Of a stretch of 11,943 nt of DNA, positions 1 to 6,398 are shown in pieces (positions within the stretch are counted from its first letter, which is position 1; each line of letters begins with the position of its first letter). The stretch comes from Desulfobacterales bacterium (GTDB lineage Bacteria; Desulfobacterota; Desulfobacteria; Desulfobacterales; JAFDCJ01). The notes below the pieces were generated by a model, which made no database searches, was not told the origin of the DNA, and worked only from the letters and a program-made list of their open reading frames with translations. Both the position numbers and the translations under genes were made by a program. The stretch covers positions 605,696-617,638 of the forward strand of contig CP070771.1 of assembly GCA_020345785.1 (NCBI GenBank), written 5' to 3'.

Positions 1-29
1 ATCCGGGTTAGGTTAGGGAGCAAAATAAC

Positions 30-1205
30 ATGATCATAAATCCCAGAATACGGCAAAACATATGCACCAACGCGCACCCGGCGGGATGCGCAGCCCAGGT
101 CGCAGCCCAGATAAATTATGTCAGGCAGCGCGCAAAAATTAAGGGGCCCCAAAAGGTGCTGGTTATCGGCGCATCCAACGGTTATGGTCTGGCGGCCAGA
201 ATTGTGTCGGCGTTTGCATCTGATGCCGCAACGATAGGTCTGGCGTACGAAAAGCCCGGCAGTACCAACCGGACCGCAACGGCCGGTTGGTATAACATCG
301 AAGCATTCAGGCACGAAGCGGAAGCCGCGGGGCTGCCGGCGTGGAATGTCAATGGCGATGCTTTTGCCGATGAAACCAAATCAGAAGTCACGGCGATCGT
401 CAAAGACATGCTGGGCAAAATTGATTTTCTGGTTTACAGCATTGCGGCTCCGAGGCGGATCGATCAGGCCACCGGTGAAATTTATTCTTCGGTCATCAAA
501 CCGATCGGCAAGCCCTTTACAGCCAAAACAGTTGATTTTCTGAGCGGTGTCGTCGGTGAAGTTACCGCCGAGCCGGCCACCGAGGCCCAGATTACCCATA
601 CCATAAAAGTGATGGGCGGCGAAGATTGGATGCTGTGGGTCGACCGACTGCTTTCCAAAAACCTGCTCGCCCGGGGCTTTCAGACGGTTGCGTTTTCTTA
701 TATCGGCTCGGAGCAAACCCGTCCCTTGTATCGTGACGGCACAATTGGTGCCGCCAAGAAAGACCTGGAGCAAAAGGCTCAGGATATCAACGCCATGCTG
801 GCCGCTATCGATGGAAAAGCGCTGATCAGTGTTAACAAGGCGTTGATTACCCGTGCCAGCGCCGTCATCCCCGCGGTCCCGCTGTATATCGCCTTGCTGT
901 ACCGGGTTATGAAGGCGAAAAAACTGCATGAGGGCTGCATTCAGCAAATCCATCGTCTTTACCGTGATTTCCTGTTCGGAGGCGATGTTCTCCAAGTGGA
1001 TGCCCGGGGTCGAATCCGGCTCGATGACTGGGAAATGCGTCCGGATGTCCAGGATGAGATCCGAAAACTCTGGCAGCAGGTCGATCAGGACACCATCAGC
1101 GAGGTCGCGGATATCAAGGGGTTGAGGGAGGAATTTTTAAGACACCACGGTTTCGGGATGCCGGGTGTCGACTATTCCCTGGATGTGCAGCCGAATGTTT
1201 TCTGA
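30..1205 (+). CDS. fabV: Trans-2-enoyl-ACP/CoA reductase, FabV type
   Basis: Catalyses the last step of the fatty-acid elongation cycle, NADH-dependent reduction of the trans-2-enoyl thioester, in the cytoplasm. The 391-residue product is full length for FabV (about 400 aa) and matches along its whole length. Visible marks are the N-terminal MIINPRIR start, the nucleotide-binding glycine-rich stretch VIGASNGYGL (residues 45-54, G47 to G53), the YSIAAP segment, and the FabV catalytic Tyr-x8-Lys pair at Y234 and K243. The C-terminal HHGFGMPGVDYSLDV segment is also typical. ATG at 30 is supported by a GGGAG ribosome site nine bases upstream. FabV is known from other bacteria as a triclosan-tolerant alternative to FabI. 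It stands alone here, with no fatty-acid genes nearby and no clear terminator after it. Identification is firm; the in vivo substrate (ACP or CoA thioester) is not shown by sequence. Confidence 0.96.
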   Translation: MIINPRIRQNICTNAHPAGCAAQVAAQINYVRQRAKIKGPQKVLVIGASNGYGLAARIVSAFASDAATIGLAYEKPGSTNRTATAGWYNIEAFRHEAEAAGLPAWNVNGDAFADETKSEVTAIVKDMLGKIDFLVYSIAAPRRIDQATGEIYSSVIKPIGKPFTAKTVDFLSGVVGEVTAEPATEAQITHTIKVMGGEDWMLWVDRLLSKNLLARGFQTVAFSYIGSEQTRPLYRDGTIGAAKKDLEQKAQDINAMLAAIDGKALISVNKALITRASAVIPAVPLYIALLYRVMKAKKLHEGCIQQIHRLYRDFLFGGDVLQVDARGRIRLDDWEMRPDVQDEIRKLWQQVDQDTISEVADIKGLREEFLRHHGFGMPGVDYSLDVQPNVF

Positions 1206-1652
1206 ACTGGGTGCAAGCACGCAGAAACCGCTCACCTTAGGTAATATCTGAATTTTTACACACCGAACATCACTCGAGGTTACCCATGAAAATATCACCT
1301 TTCAAAGCAGTGTTCTCCCGCGTGTGGATAGCATATCACTTTAGTTTGTCCTATTTTCCAATCCTGCCATGGATTCGAGTAGTTTTTAAGATGTAGTAGC
1401 ATTGCGATAGAAAACTCTCTCCCTAAAATGCGATGTATTGATGTCTATTGAACGATGCTCGGCTTGGTATCTGCGTGACGAACTTGTCCTCTGAAAGCCG
1501 GCTTTGATGTTACCCTGCATCCCGAAAGAAATTTCCGCAATGGGGCCAATTTAGTATTTTTGAGCGATCCACAAGGTCCCAAAGCCGGCACGGTGCAGAT
1601 TATCGACAAGCCGGCTGAGTGAAATGCGAGATACAGATCAATTCTGCTGGAT
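1206..1652. other. Gene-poor spacer between fabV and the TerB-like gene
   Basis: This 447-base stretch has no intact gene on either strand that I can support. It is AT-richer than fabV. The right third carries a possible coding remnant (see the entry at 1441-1622) and three copies of AAGCCGGC (within 1494-1505, 1581-1589 and 1608-1615). The first copy lies in the perfect 12-base palindrome AAAGCCGGCTTT. No hairpin followed by a T-run is visible as a fabV terminator. Confidence 0.6.
1441..1622 (+). pseudogene. Possible C-terminal remnant of an unknown protein
   Basis: One frame is open from 1479 to a TGA at 1620-1622 and reads as a protein-like segment containing AGFDVTLHPERNFRNG and then LVFLSDPQGPKAGTVQIIDK. 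Its composition looks like a real protein tail rather than random translation, but there is no start codon in the frame. A second frame from ATG 1441 (CSAWYLRDELVL, then stop at 1490-1492) could be the preceding part if one base was gained or lost near 1490. I do not recognise the family. It may simply be chance; the evidence is only the plausible amino-acid string and the absence of a start. Confidence 0.25.
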
Positions 1653-2087
1653 TTAGGTCATCTGGCCAAGCGCCTGTGCTGCAAATTCATCGCTGATGGA
1701 AAGCTGCGCTTTGAGGGTATCGAACATCTTCTTTTTATCCTCGGTTAAGTCTTTTTCCGGAAGTGCCACTTCCACGGCCAGCTCGAAACCGATATTCTTC
1801 TGTTCCCGGGTCAGGGCATCGGCGGCAGCTTCCAATGCTTTCTCCGGATCGTTTGCTTTCATCGCGTTCACATACTTGTTTATCAGTGAAAAAATCTCTT
1901 TCTTTCTGGCAACAAACATCGGATGGCGTTCCAAAATCGCTTCAATGCGGATGACATCTGCCTCACAATTTTCATAATCCATCTGGGCAGCATAGACGGC
2001 GATGATGGTCAATGCCCCTTGTAATTTAACATCATCAAACGGTCCCGCTTGGTATGCCGCCATTTCTTTTTCTTCTTTATCAATCAT
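1653..2087 (-). CDS. TerB-like helical protein
   Basis: A 144-residue, acidic, all-helical soluble protein without signal peptide or membrane segment. The pattern FDDVKLQGALTIIAVYAAQMD at about residues 18-38, the IEAILERHPMF stretch, and the late block FELAVEVALPEKDLTEDKKKMF followed by LKAQLSIS resemble the tellurite-resistance TerB fold, in which two similar helical halves each hold an acidic loop (the second being 'ALADGELSEEE' in relatives). TerB-like proteins are linked to tellurite tolerance and stress signalling, but many stand-alone members have no known role, so I infer no function. ATG at 2087 is preceded by AAGGTG at a distance of about eleven bases. A second ATG at 2063 (residue 9) is also possible. 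Neighbours are unrelated and no other ter genes are present. Family assignment is moderate, from pattern only. Confidence 0.7.
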   Translation of the reverse strand: MIDKEEKEMAAYQAGPFDDVKLQGALTIIAVYAAQMDYENCEADVIRIEAILERHPMFVARKKEIFSLINKYVNAMKANDPEKALEAAADALTREQKNIGFELAVEVALPEKDLTEDKKKMFDTLKAQLSISDEFAAQALGQMT

Positions 2088-2254
2088 GGCAATTTTTCAC
2101 CTTTTTCAAATTTTAGATCCGCTATTCTATCTGGATTGAGCAATTCCCCTCTCAAAAATTCTTTTTTATTCATGAAGGATAGCGAGCTAATGGATCGAGG
2201 TTCGCTTGCCAGACCGAATGTTGCTACTTACACATACCATTTCCACCGCTCCGT

Positions 2255-2591
2255 TTAAATAGGGTGAATCGTGTATTTTCCGGTAACAGGCTCAGTATTT
2301 GTAGGTTGAGCTAGGAAACTCAATCTCCGCGGCGGGATTGCAAGTTCAACGGTGTGAGTAACCACGGCTTTTGGCCTTTTTTCGTTTGGAGGTGGAACAG
2401 CCGTCGAATCTTCGATGGGTAGCGGCTCATGCACCATGATATCCACAATCCGGGTCTCGTCCGCAGGCGCTTCTTCGGTGATATGCATTTCACCCCTCTC
2501 GTCGGTCCAAAGATAGATGGTGGCGACAAAAATCTGCAGCGGCCAGAAAAAAAGGGGCAAGAAATAAGATTGGTTTGAATATTTTTGTCAT
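2255..2591 (-). pseudogene. DUF4124-like exported protein, frameshifted
   Basis: The body, read from about 2527 to the stop at 2255, contains ATIYLWTDERGEMHITEEAP, the pattern of the N-terminal DUF4124 domain (normally right after a signal peptide, 'YKWVDENGVVHYSD...'), followed by a proline-rich tail of about 60 residues. In this frame the only start is a TTG at 2560 giving an odd N-terminus. One base out of frame, ATG 2591 encodes MTKIFKPILFLAPFFLAAA, a convincing Sec signal peptide. Removing one base from the A5 run at 2528-2532 (T5 on the coding strand) joins the two as ...LAAADFVATIYLWTDERG. So the gene is probably a secreted small protein broken by a +1 slip, or the sequence has a single-base error. 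GGAAG directly precedes ATG 2591, poorly spaced as a ribosome site. Function of DUF4124 is unknown. Confidence 0.65.
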
Positions 2592-2599
2592 CTTCCAAA

Positions 2600-2623
2600 G
2601 GTTCAGGATTCAGGGTTCAGGGT
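2600..2623. repeat. Heptamer tandem repeat (GGTTCAG type)
   Basis: Three 7-base units in a row, GGTTCAG, GATTCAG, GGTTCAG, then the start of a fourth (GGTG). It lies just upstream of the DUF4124-like gene and next to the decayed end of the FtsH fragment. Related degenerate heptamers recur at 4113-4141. Confidence 0.7.
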
Positions 2624-2625
2624 GT

Positions 2626-2651
2626 TTAAGGAGCGCTTCGCTTAAGGAGCG
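2626..2651. repeat. Direct repeat TTAAGGAGCG, 16-base spacing
   Basis: TTAAGGAGCG occurs at 2626-2635 and again at 2642-2651, separated by CTTCGC. The block sits between the heptamer repeat and the point (about 2680) where the FtsH similarity ends, so it may belong to whatever replaced the rest of that gene. Confidence 0.55.
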
Positions 2652-2679
2652 GCCGATAGCCTCGAAGAGCGCTGCGCTT

Positions 2680-2946
2680 GAGATTGTGTCGATCCTCTTC
2701 CGGAATCTACTCCGTCGCCCCCAGCGCACGACCCCGCGGGATAATGGATACTTTCTGAAGCGGATCTGCACCCGGCAGCATTTCGGCCAGCAGAGCGTGT
2801 CCGGCTTCATGATAAGCGATCATTTTCTTTTCTTCTTCGTTGATCACGTCTTCGCGTTCAATTCCCATTAGAATTTTATCCCGCGCCTGGTCGAAGTCTT
2901 CGTCGGCTACCTGATCTTTTTCTTTGCGGGCGGCCAGCAGCGCCAC
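2680..2946 (-). pseudogene. ftsH: FtsH metalloprotease fragment
   Basis: FtsH is a membrane-bound AAA+ zinc protease; this is only about 85 of some 640 residues. The minus-strand frame starts in the helical end of the AAA module ([17 protein letters not shown], then [11 protein letters not shown]) and runs into the protease domain with the zinc motif HEAGH in [19 protein letters not shown], then [17 protein letters not shown] at 2707-2709 sits where relatives have Gln (…RALGVTQQLPEEDR…); after it the same frame continues IPEEDRHNL, so a CAG-to-TAG change inside the homologous region is likely. Similarity ends near 2680. The ATPase core, membrane segments and third zinc ligand are absent. It is a clear non-functional fragment. 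Its 5' end abuts the truncated kinase that runs the other way. A short protein from GTG 2946 to TAG 2707 could be made but would be inactive. Confidence 0.88.
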
Positions 2947-2977
2947 AGTCAGGGAAGCCAGGAATTCTTTTAAGAAG

Positions 2978-4060
2978 ATGCAATCGCAACCGAATTTGCC
3001 GCCGTTTGTGATGCTGACCGGGGCGGGCTTGGAAAAACTTGCCGTGGAATCACTTCAGGCAGGGATTCATGATTATGTTGTCAAGGACACCCAGTTGGGG
3101 TATTTAAATCTGCTGCCGGTGGTCTTGACTGCGGCTGTGAAGCGGCACGCAAACGACCTGGCGCGTCGGTCAGCTGAAACGGCTTTGATAAAAGCACATG
3201 CTGAACTGGAGAGCAAAGTTCGCGAACGAACCGCCGGTTTGGCTGTGATAGTTCAAGCTCTGGAAAATGAGATTGAAGAACACCGTCAAACTGAGGTTGC
3301 GCTGCGACAATCCCAAGAACGGCTGCGTGAATTATCACGCAAGATTCTGGATGCGCAGGAAAACGAACGCAAACTGATCGCCCAAGAAATCCACGATAGT
3401 ATCAGCGGCAGCCTGGCAGCCATCAAGCTGGCGCTGGAAGAAAAACTCGCCGCCTTTGAGCGGAATCCGGCGGCGGACGTTATTTCGCTGGAGAAAATCA
3501 TATCCCATGTCGAGGTAATCATCAAAGAATCCCGCAGGATTTCGGCACACCTGCGCCCGTCTCTGCTGGATGACTTGGGATTGCTGGCAACCATATCCTG
3601 GCTTTGCCGTGAATTCGAGCAGCTGCATCCGAATCTACAAATTGAGCAGCAGCTGGATGTTACTGAAGATGAAATTCCTGAGATGTTGAAAGTGGTCGTC
3701 TACCGTGTGTTGCAGGAAGCGATGAACAACGTGGTTAAACACAGCGGTGCTACTAAAGTTCGCTTGCTTTTGACCGCAGGGAACAATCGCCTGGAACTCA
3801 CCGTTGCGGATAACGGCTGCGGATTCGATCCCGCAGAAAAATCTTCCGAACAATCGGCGGTCAGCGGATTTGGAATCTCAGGCATGCTGGATCGAACCCA
3901 GCTCTGCGACGGCAAGTTTGAGATTTCTTCGCAAAAGGGCAAGGGCACGACCGTGCACATCTCTTTGCCTTGCAGCGATCCGTGCGGTGCTGAATCGATC
4001 AGCGATTCGATTCCAAACGCTTCAGCTGATAACAACGCCGGACCCTGCCAGTCCGAATGA
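2978..4060 (+). CDS. Histidine kinase, NarL-partner type, with half a receiver domain
   Basis: Cytoplasmic sensor kinase of the HisKA_3/HATPase_c class, expected to pass phosphate to a NarL-family regulator. Counting from ATG 2978 (361 aa): residues 8-55 are the C-terminal half of a receiver domain, with its conserved Thr (LTG, T14) and Lys (VVKD, K36) but without the acidic pocket and phospho-acceptor Asp; about 60-125 is coiled coil ([20 protein letters not shown]); the phospho-acceptor is H139 in [16 protein letters not shown]; the ATPase domain shows N251 ([10 protein letters not shown]), D278 (VADNGCGFD), [10 protein letters not shown] and [11 protein letters not shown]. The frame is open to TTG 2924, inside the antisense FtsH fragment, but similarity starts only near 2975, so 2978 is the better start. 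AAGAAG sits one base before it. No membrane segments. The kinase core looks intact, yet the 5' truncation makes normal expression doubtful. It is a paralogue of the kinase at 6852. Confidence 0.85.
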   Translation: MQSQPNLPPFVMLTGAGLEKLAVESLQAGIHDYVVKDTQLGYLNLLPVVLTAAVKRHANDLARRSAETALIKAHAELESKVRERTAGLAVIVQALENEIEEHRQTEVALRQSQERLRELSRKILDAQENERKLIAQEIHDSISGSLAAIKLALEEKLAAFERNPAADVISLEKIISHVEVIIKESRRISAHLRPSLLDDLGLLATISWLCREFEQLHPNLQIEQQLDVTEDEIPEMLKVVVYRVLQEAMNNVVKHSGATKVRLLLTAGNNRLELTVADNGCGFDPAEKSSEQSAVSGFGISGMLDRTQLCDGKFEISSQKGKGTTVHISLPCSDPCGAESISDSIPNASADNNAGPCQSE

Positions 4061-4112
4061 CACCGGGCAACCTCCCAGCGTGAGTCTATGGGACCTGGCT
4101 GCGTTTATATGA

Positions 4113-4141
4113 GGTTTCAGGTTTCGGTGTTCAGGTGTCGG
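4113..4141. repeat. Heptamer tandem repeat (GGTTTCA type)
   Basis: Four degenerate 7-base units (GGTTTCA, GGTTTCG, GTGTTCA, GGTGTCG). They resemble the GGTTCAG heptamers at 2600-2623 in the same orientation and lie just after the end of one kinase gene and before the truncated second kinase. Confidence 0.65.
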
Positions 4142-4227
4142 CAAGACCAATTCCCGCCGAAATTTACCAGCCTCCAGAGGGTGGCCGCTTTAATCTTGTG
4201 GTGTCGGACGCAATGCCGGCCAAAATC

Positions 4228-4247
4228 GGCGAGCACGGAGGCTCGCC
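4228..4247. repeat. Inverted repeat, GGCGAGC stem
   Basis: GGCGAGC (4228-4234) and GCTCGCC (4241-4247) are perfect inverted arms around a 6-base loop ACGGAG. There is no T-run, so it is not a standard terminator. It resembles the small intergenic palindromes that are scattered in many bacterial genomes. Confidence 0.5.
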
Positions 4248-4309
4248 TCTTGTGCCGCTCGGAGACCCCTCTTCATTGAAATTCTCAAATTCCACAATTT
4301 CATTTTCTG

Positions 4310-4720
4310 ATGCCGAGTCCGCCAAAATACATTTGTACCTCATTGCGAATACGGGATATACCTTATTTCCCTGAAATTCGCATTGTGCGCCGGTTCGAAA
4401 TCGAAGAAGATGATGTTACCGAAAAACTGAAGGTCCTTATTTACAGGATTTTGCAGGAGGCCATGAACATTGTGGCCAGACACAGTGAAGCCGATCGGAT
4501 GCAGATAAGTTTGGTGAAATCCGGCAATGAATTAAAACTGAGCGTTGAGGACAACGGCCGTGGATTGGATTTTGAAAGCATCAGCTACAATCCCGATCCC
4601 ATGAGCGAATTCGGCCTGGCCAATATGCGGGACCGTGCTGAAATCTGCGGTGGTAAAATGGGGATTACATCAGGGACGGAAACCGGCACAACCATTCATC
4701 TGACGTTTCCGCGCCGCTGA
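4310..4720 (+). pseudogene. Histidine kinase remnant, ATPase domain only
   Basis: From about 4362 on, the frame encodes the HATPase_c domain of a NarL-partner histidine kinase: FPEIRIVRRFEIEEDDVTEKLK, N box LQEAMNIVARHSEA, D box VEDNGRGLD, then EFGLANMRDRAEICGG and TGTTIHLTFP before the TGA. It aligns block for block with the same regions of the kinases at 2978 and 6852. The helix with the phospho-acceptor His, and everything before it, is missing, so it cannot autophosphorylate. The first 17 or so residues from ATG 4310 look like random translation and the ATG has no ribosome site. The DNA before it (4113-4247) is repeats and palindromes, suggesting deletion or rearrangement removed the 5' part. 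I call it a decayed paralogue. An independent small anti-sigma-like ATPase protein is possible but less likely. Confidence 0.8.
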
Positions 4721-4955
4721 ATGTCACTGGTCGGTCGGATTCCGGTTCAGGCGGCTGGAAGGCTGGGAAGCTTGTCAATTGAAGATTGAAAAATGAATCT
4801 TGAATATTTGTGATTTCGCTTTTCTCTATCTTAATGAAAAAGCGATGAGTGCTCAGGGTTGAGGACTGAGCGTGTGGCTGTTTCCCTCATCCGATCATAA
4901 AATTCAAATCTCGAAGCATCCCGCTTTCAGCGGGAAAACAAGTTCCGATATCCAA

Positions 4956-5109
4956 TGATGATAATTTCGTAAAAAGTCCTCGAAGCGTCATGCCGGACTT
5001 GATCCGGCATCCAGAACTAACTGAATTTACTGGATTCCTCCCGGACTCGATCCGGGATCTGCGGCAATGACGGCAAAACGGAAAATTGCACTTTTTACGA
5101 GTTCATCAA
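4956..5109. repeat. MITE-like element with nested palindromes
   Basis: Perfect 11-base terminal inverted repeats TCGTAAAAAGT (4967-4977) and ACTTTTTACGA (5090-5100) enclose 134 bases; a looser outer pair, TGATGA (4956-4961) and TCATCA (5103-5108), extends it. Inside are CGTCAT (4986-4991) and ATGACG (5067-5072), ATCCAG (5009-5014) and CTGGAT (5030-5035), and two perfect hairpins: ATGCCGGA/TCCGGCAT with loop CTTGA (4990-5010) and TCCCGGA/TCCGGGA with loop CTCGA (5039-5057). The symmetry within symmetry, small size and lack of coding capacity fit a miniature inverted-repeat element or a REP-like unit. No target-site duplication is obvious. Confidence 0.75.
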
Positions 5110-5131
5110 TTAATTTTCTGATCTATATCTC

Positions 5132-5195
5132 ACCTTCTCAAGTTCTCAATTACCCAACTTCCCAGCTTCCCTGCTTCTCAACTTCTCACCTTCCC
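5132..5195. repeat. Octamer-period tandem repeat
   Basis: Eight consecutive 8-base units with consensus near AACTTCYC: ACCTTCTC, AAGTTCTC, AATTACCC, AACTTCCC, AGCTTCCC, TGCTTCTC, AACTTCTC, ACCTTCCC. The strand is almost free of G. The reverse complement of the bases near 4752-4771 gives AGCTTCCC followed by AGCCTTCC, so the same family appears in inverse orientation on the other side of the MITE-like element. Confidence 0.75.
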
Positions 5196-5216
5196 AGCTC
5201 GGCCCTCTGCCCTACG

Positions 5217-5582
5217 TCATATTTTCTCTGTTTCTTGACACACCCGATCCTTAGCACCTTCTCTCAGCGATTTCGATAAGCGGCGATGCGCCTTGAAAAG
5301 TTCCGGATCCAGTTCCAGTGCCCGTTTGAAATCCGCGATGGCCCGGTCAACATGCCCCTTTTCCAGCCAGGCGACCCCGCGGTTGTTGTACACCACTGCC
5401 ACATCCCCCTTTATCGTCAGTACCCTGTCATATTTGGCGATTGCGTCTTTCAACTCGCCCTCCCGACGAAAGGCGACTCCCTGATCGTTATGTTCCCGAA
5501 TGAAATAGTATTCCCTATCATCCAATTCATCCGGGAGCGAGAGGCCCTGTTGATTCAATTCCATAAAATAAAGTTTCTCCAT
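5217..5582 (-). CDS. Small TPR-repeat protein
   Basis: A 121-residue soluble protein with two tandem tetratricopeptide repeats: about residues 31-61 (HNDQGVAFRREGELKDAIAKY…) and 64-97 (VVYNNRGVAWLEKGHVDRAI followed by FKRALELDP), then the start of a third helix (AHRRLSKSLRE). TPRs are protein-binding scaffolds; no catalytic residues are seen. It begins 12 bases after the stop of the response regulator on the same strand, so the two are very likely one transcript and the protein may help that signalling pathway, which is inference. The start is uncertain: ATG 5582 has only a weak GCGGGA just before it, while ATG 5564 (residue 7) has GGAG about twelve bases upstream. Downstream, no T-rich terminator is seen before the repeat region. 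Confidence 0.85.
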   Translation of the reverse strand: MEKLYFMELNQQGLSLPDELDDREYYFIREHNDQGVAFRREGELKDAIAKYDRVLTIKGDVAVVYNNRGVAWLEKGHVDRAIADFKRALELDPELFKAHRRLSKSLREGAKDRVCQETEKI

Positions 5583-5594
5583 TCCCGCAACCGA

Positions 5595-6260
5595 TCAGCC
5601 CTTTTTCGACACCAGACCATGCTCGATGGCATACGCCGTCAATGCGGCGGCATTGTGCAGATCCAGCTTGTTCATAATATTGGCCCGGTGTTTTTCGACC
5701 GTTTTGACACTGATATGCAACATATCGGAGATTTCTTTATTCTGAAAACCTTCTCCCAGCAGTTTCAAGACCTCCCTTTCGCGCTGGGTGATGGTGTCCC
5801 AGGATGTTTTAGATTTCAGCTTTCTGCGGCCGGTCAGGTAGCCTTCCAGGACGTTGTCCGAAATCGACGGGCTGATGTAGCGCCTTCCCTGCAGTACGCT
5901 GTCAATGGCCATCATCAGCTCATTGCGTCCGGCATCCTTCAGGCAGTAGCCATCTGCACCGGCCTCAAAAGATTCCAATACGTACTGGTCTGATTCGTGG
6001 ATTGTCAGCGCCATGATTTTTATTTCCGGAAATAGAAGTTTGATTTCTCTCATCACTGAAATGCCATTCATTTTAGGCATCGAAAGGTCCAGCAGCATAA
6101 AGTCCGGCCGGCACTTCTTGACGGTCCGGATCGCTTCCAGACCGTCGCCGGCTTCTCCTACCACTTCCAGGTCGGCCTTGCCGGAGAGTATGGATTTCAA
6201 TCCTTCGCGGAACAATTTGTGGTCTTCTACAATGATGACTTTGGTCTTATTTTTAGCCAT
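5595..6260 (-). CDS. NarL/LuxR-type DNA-binding response regulator
   Basis: Two-domain transcription regulator of 221 residues, the usual family length. The receiver domain has the acidic pair E12/D13 (IIVEDH), phospho-acceptor D58 (MLLDLSMPKMNG), T86 (ALTIHE) and K108 (CLKDAG). After a linker comes a LuxR/NarL helix-turn-helix at about 154-216: TQREREVLKLLGEG, NKEISDMLHISVKTVEKHR, NIMNKLDLHN. All key residues are present, so it should accept phosphate from a HisKA_3 kinase, most likely the intact one at 6852, encoded divergently. I choose ATG 6260 because GAGGAGG lies at ideal distance before it and similarity starts there. The frame stays open upstream to ATG 6398 through a BON-domain remnant. 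A TPR gene follows after 12 bases. Target genes cannot be told from sequence. Confidence 0.93.
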   Translation of the reverse strand: MAKNKTKVIIVEDHKLFREGLKSILSGKADLEVVGEAGDGLEAIRTVKKCRPDFMLLDLSMPKMNGISVMREIKLLFPEIKIMALTIHESDQYVLESFEAGADGYCLKDAGRNELMMAIDSVLQGRRYISPSISDNVLEGYLTGRRKLKSKTSWDTITQREREVLKLLGEGFQNKEISDMLHISVKTVEKHRANIMNKLDLHNAAALTAYAIEHGLVSKKG

Positions 6261-6398
6261 ATAACGCCTCCTCACTAAATAAAAACTAGCATTGGCTTCC
6301 GCCATGCTTCTTTCGGATTTGGTGTCCACTGAGTCGGTCAGAGTGGCAATACCGTTTTCAACTGTGACTATGATTTTATTTGTACGAAGGCTGGTCAT
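6261..6398 (-). pseudogene. BON-domain remnant in frame with the regulator
   Basis: Forty-six codons from ATG 6398 run without a stop into the response regulator start. Residues 3-37 (NKIIVTVENGIATLTDSVDT, then SERSMAEANAS) match the second half of a BON domain, a small module of periplasmic and osmotic-stress proteins such as OsmY that has a conserved glycine and the 'V.LTG.V....E...A' pattern. The first half of the domain is missing, and an in-frame TAA lies twelve bases before the ATG. There is no ribosome site before ATG 6398, but there is a strong one before the regulator at 6260. I read it as a leftover gene end rather than a true fusion. A BON half-domain fused to a cytoplasmic regulator would be unusual. 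Confidence 0.55.

Larger units (their letters stand above)
4721..5216. other. Non-coding region rich in repeats and hairpins
   Basis: No supported gene in this 496-base stretch. It holds a purine-rich run around 4752-4771 (the reverse complement of the octamer repeat at 5132), a hairpin TCGCTTTT/AAAAGCGA (4816-4823 and 4838-4845), a hairpin CCCGC/GCGGG (4920-4924 and 4930-4934), the MITE-like element at 4956-5109 and the octamer repeat at 5132-5195. Genes on both sides converge on it: the kinase remnant from the left and the regulator operon from the right. Confidence 0.65.

Noticed and set aside
2049..2258. 69-codon plus-strand frame over the start of the TerB-like gene
   Set aside because: Antisense to the TerB-like start, poly-Phe run from an A-rich coding strand, no family pattern.
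4135..4374. Plus-strand frame with RFNLVVSDAMPAKIGE, which looks a little like a receiver-domain Asp site
   Set aside because: The spacing between Asp and Met-Pro is one residue short, the rest of the domain is absent, and the codons overlap the perfect GGCGAGC/GCTCGCC palindrome, so a non-coding repeat explains it better.
4816..4845. Hairpin TCGCTTTT/AAAAGCGA as a terminator for the kinase remnant
   Set aside because: Loop of 14 bases, weak AT stem, no T-run after it, and about 95 bases beyond the stop codon.
5132..5195. Possible CRISPR array
   Set aside because: The repeating unit is only 8 bases with no spacers, and no cas genes are present.
5286..5993. 235-codon plus-strand frame
   Set aside because: Antisense shadow crossing both the TPR gene and the response regulator; neither boundary nor composition suggests a gene.
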